Below the pieces are notes generated by a model, which was not told the DNA's origin, did no database searches, and saw only the letters and a list, made by a program, of their open reading frames with translations. A stretch of 6,319 nt of DNA, taken from Desulfurococcales archaeon (GTDB lineage Archaea; Thermoproteota; Thermoprotei_A; Sulfolobales; AG1). Positions 5,836 to 6,319 of this stretch are shown here, in pieces. Numbering within the stretch: position 1 is the first letter of the stretch; each line of letters begins with the position of its first letter. Location of the stretch: the NCBI GenBank assembly GCA_026990885.1, contig JALXCO010000037.1, positions 1 through 6,319 on the forward strand. The letters run 5' to 3'. The translations under genes and the position numbers were made by a program.

Positions 5836-6319
5836 CTTTGACCACCCTTTATATATGTCGCTATGGCTCATAGATACCTTTTTCCCGTCTCGATCTATGA
5901 GCACGATCCGATCCCTATGCACAGAATCAACTATATATGGTTTCCCATCTATATTTATATACTCACCAGGCTCAACACTAAGGATTCTAAGGCTAATAGT
6001 CTTTTTACTCACTGTTTTACCCGATCTATCCCTTTTAATCGACTCATCACTATAGGTTCTGTACCCGCCATATTTCCTCTGTATATAGTCGGCCAGGGCA
6101 TATGCAGCCTCCTTGCTGGTTAGCTTCACATCTATCCCGTTCCTCACGATCTCGATCTCGGCAATGAAAGTTCTTATTATATCCGGCACATTGTTCGCGA
6201 TCTCATTATATAGCTTATCTTCGAGCTTGCGGTTCAGCCTGGGTAGGCCCCTGATCTGTACGGTAGCGTCGTATGATTTGCCCTGCGCCTTTAGGCAAGT
6301 GGGGCAAAGGGTTCTGGTG
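5827..6319 (-). CDS. nmd3: NMD3 family protein (ribosome large-subunit factor), C-terminal part; 5' end outside window
   Basis: The frame is open from the window edge to TAG (5829-5827), giving 163 residues. GTG at 6189 is an internal valine, not a start. The visible part begins with LCPTCL, the last Cys-x-x-Cys of the N-terminal zinc-binding region, then GKSYDATVQIRG, a pattern typical of NMD3 after its zinc motifs. A charged alpha/beta region follows (DIIRTFIAEIEIVRNGIDV, then SKEAAYALADYIQRKYGG). The C-terminal ~55 residues (ISLRILSVEPGEYINIDGKPYIVDSV...) look like the eIF5A-like beta-barrel known in this family. In eukaryotes NMD3 binds the 60S subunit as nuclear-export adaptor; archaeal versions are shorter, lack the export-signal tail and are thought to act on the large ribosomal subunit, but their role is not established. 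The lysine tail (GWSKKK) overlaps the T-run used by the opposing gene. Confidence 0.9.
   Translation of the reverse strand, partial: TRTLCPTCLKAQGKSYDATVQIRGLPRLNRKLEDKLYNEIANNVPDIIRTFIAEIEIVRNGIDVKLTSKEAAYALADYIQRKYGGYRTYSDESIKRDRSGKTVSKKTISLRILSVEPGEYINIDGKPYIVDSVHRDRIVLIDRDGKKVSMSHSDIYKGWSKKK

Noticed and set aside
5855..6123. Plus-strand ORFs of 66 and 86 codons opposite nmd3
   Set aside because: They lie antisense to the NMD3 coding frame, whose motifs are clear, and show no family features.
6187..6189. GTG as start codon of a 120-residue protein
   Set aside because: The frame continues upstream to the window edge and encodes the NMD3 Cys-x-x-Cys and QIRG region, so this GTG is an internal valine.

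Overview
The window looks like ordinary chromosome from a thermophilic crenarchaeon (Thermoproteota). The evidence is: an STT3/AglB-type oligosaccharyltransferase; an archaeal-type NMD3 with a C-terminal eIF5A-like part; heavy use of ATA, AGG and AGA codons; GTG and TTG starts; TATA boxes about 26 nt upstream of start codons, as expected for leaderless mRNAs; and GGTGA-type ribosome-binding sites. The order or genus cannot be fixed from the sequence alone. I see no tRNA, rRNA, CRISPR array, insertion sequence or other mobile element.

Layout from left to right. (1) Positions 1-244 (+) hold the last 80 residues of a membrane protein, probably an ABC-2 type permease. (2) Positions 245-376 are a convergent intergenic stretch with a hairpin (281-301) and an A/T run that may serve as transcript ends. 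(3) Positions 377-2635 (-) encode AglB, the membrane oligosaccharyltransferase of N-glycosylation. (4) Positions 2636-2792 are a divergent promoter region with AT-rich boxes and a perfect 14-bp palindrome touching the thiolase start codon. (5) Positions 2793-4004 (+) encode an acetyl-CoA acetyltransferase-type thiolase with an intact Cys-His-Cys active site. (6) Positions 3982-5541 (-) encode a YtcJ-like metal-dependent amidohydrolase whose 3' end overlaps the thiolase 3' end by 23 bp. (7) Positions 5542-5622 are a compact divergent promoter with a 10-bp direct repeat, each copy joined to a TATA-like element, and a small inverted repeat. (8) Positions 5623-5799 (+) encode a 58-residue winged helix-turn-helix protein. 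(9) Positions 5827-6319 (-) hold the C-terminal 163 residues of NMD3, running off the window.

The genes alternate in strand (+ - + - + -), so none of the visible neighbours form an operon and each has its own promoter. Functionally this is a mix of unrelated genes: N-glycosylation, CoA-thioester metabolism, an amidohydrolase of unknown substrate, a small regulator and a ribosome-associated factor. The only local functional link the sequence suggests is that the small winged-HTH protein may regulate itself and the divergent amidohydrolase through the repeats between them.

I did not find a convincing undescribed multi-gene system. The most interesting points are the missing acidic pair in the second metal motif of AglB, the two symmetric divergent control regions, and the tiny DNA-binding protein next to repeated promoter elements.
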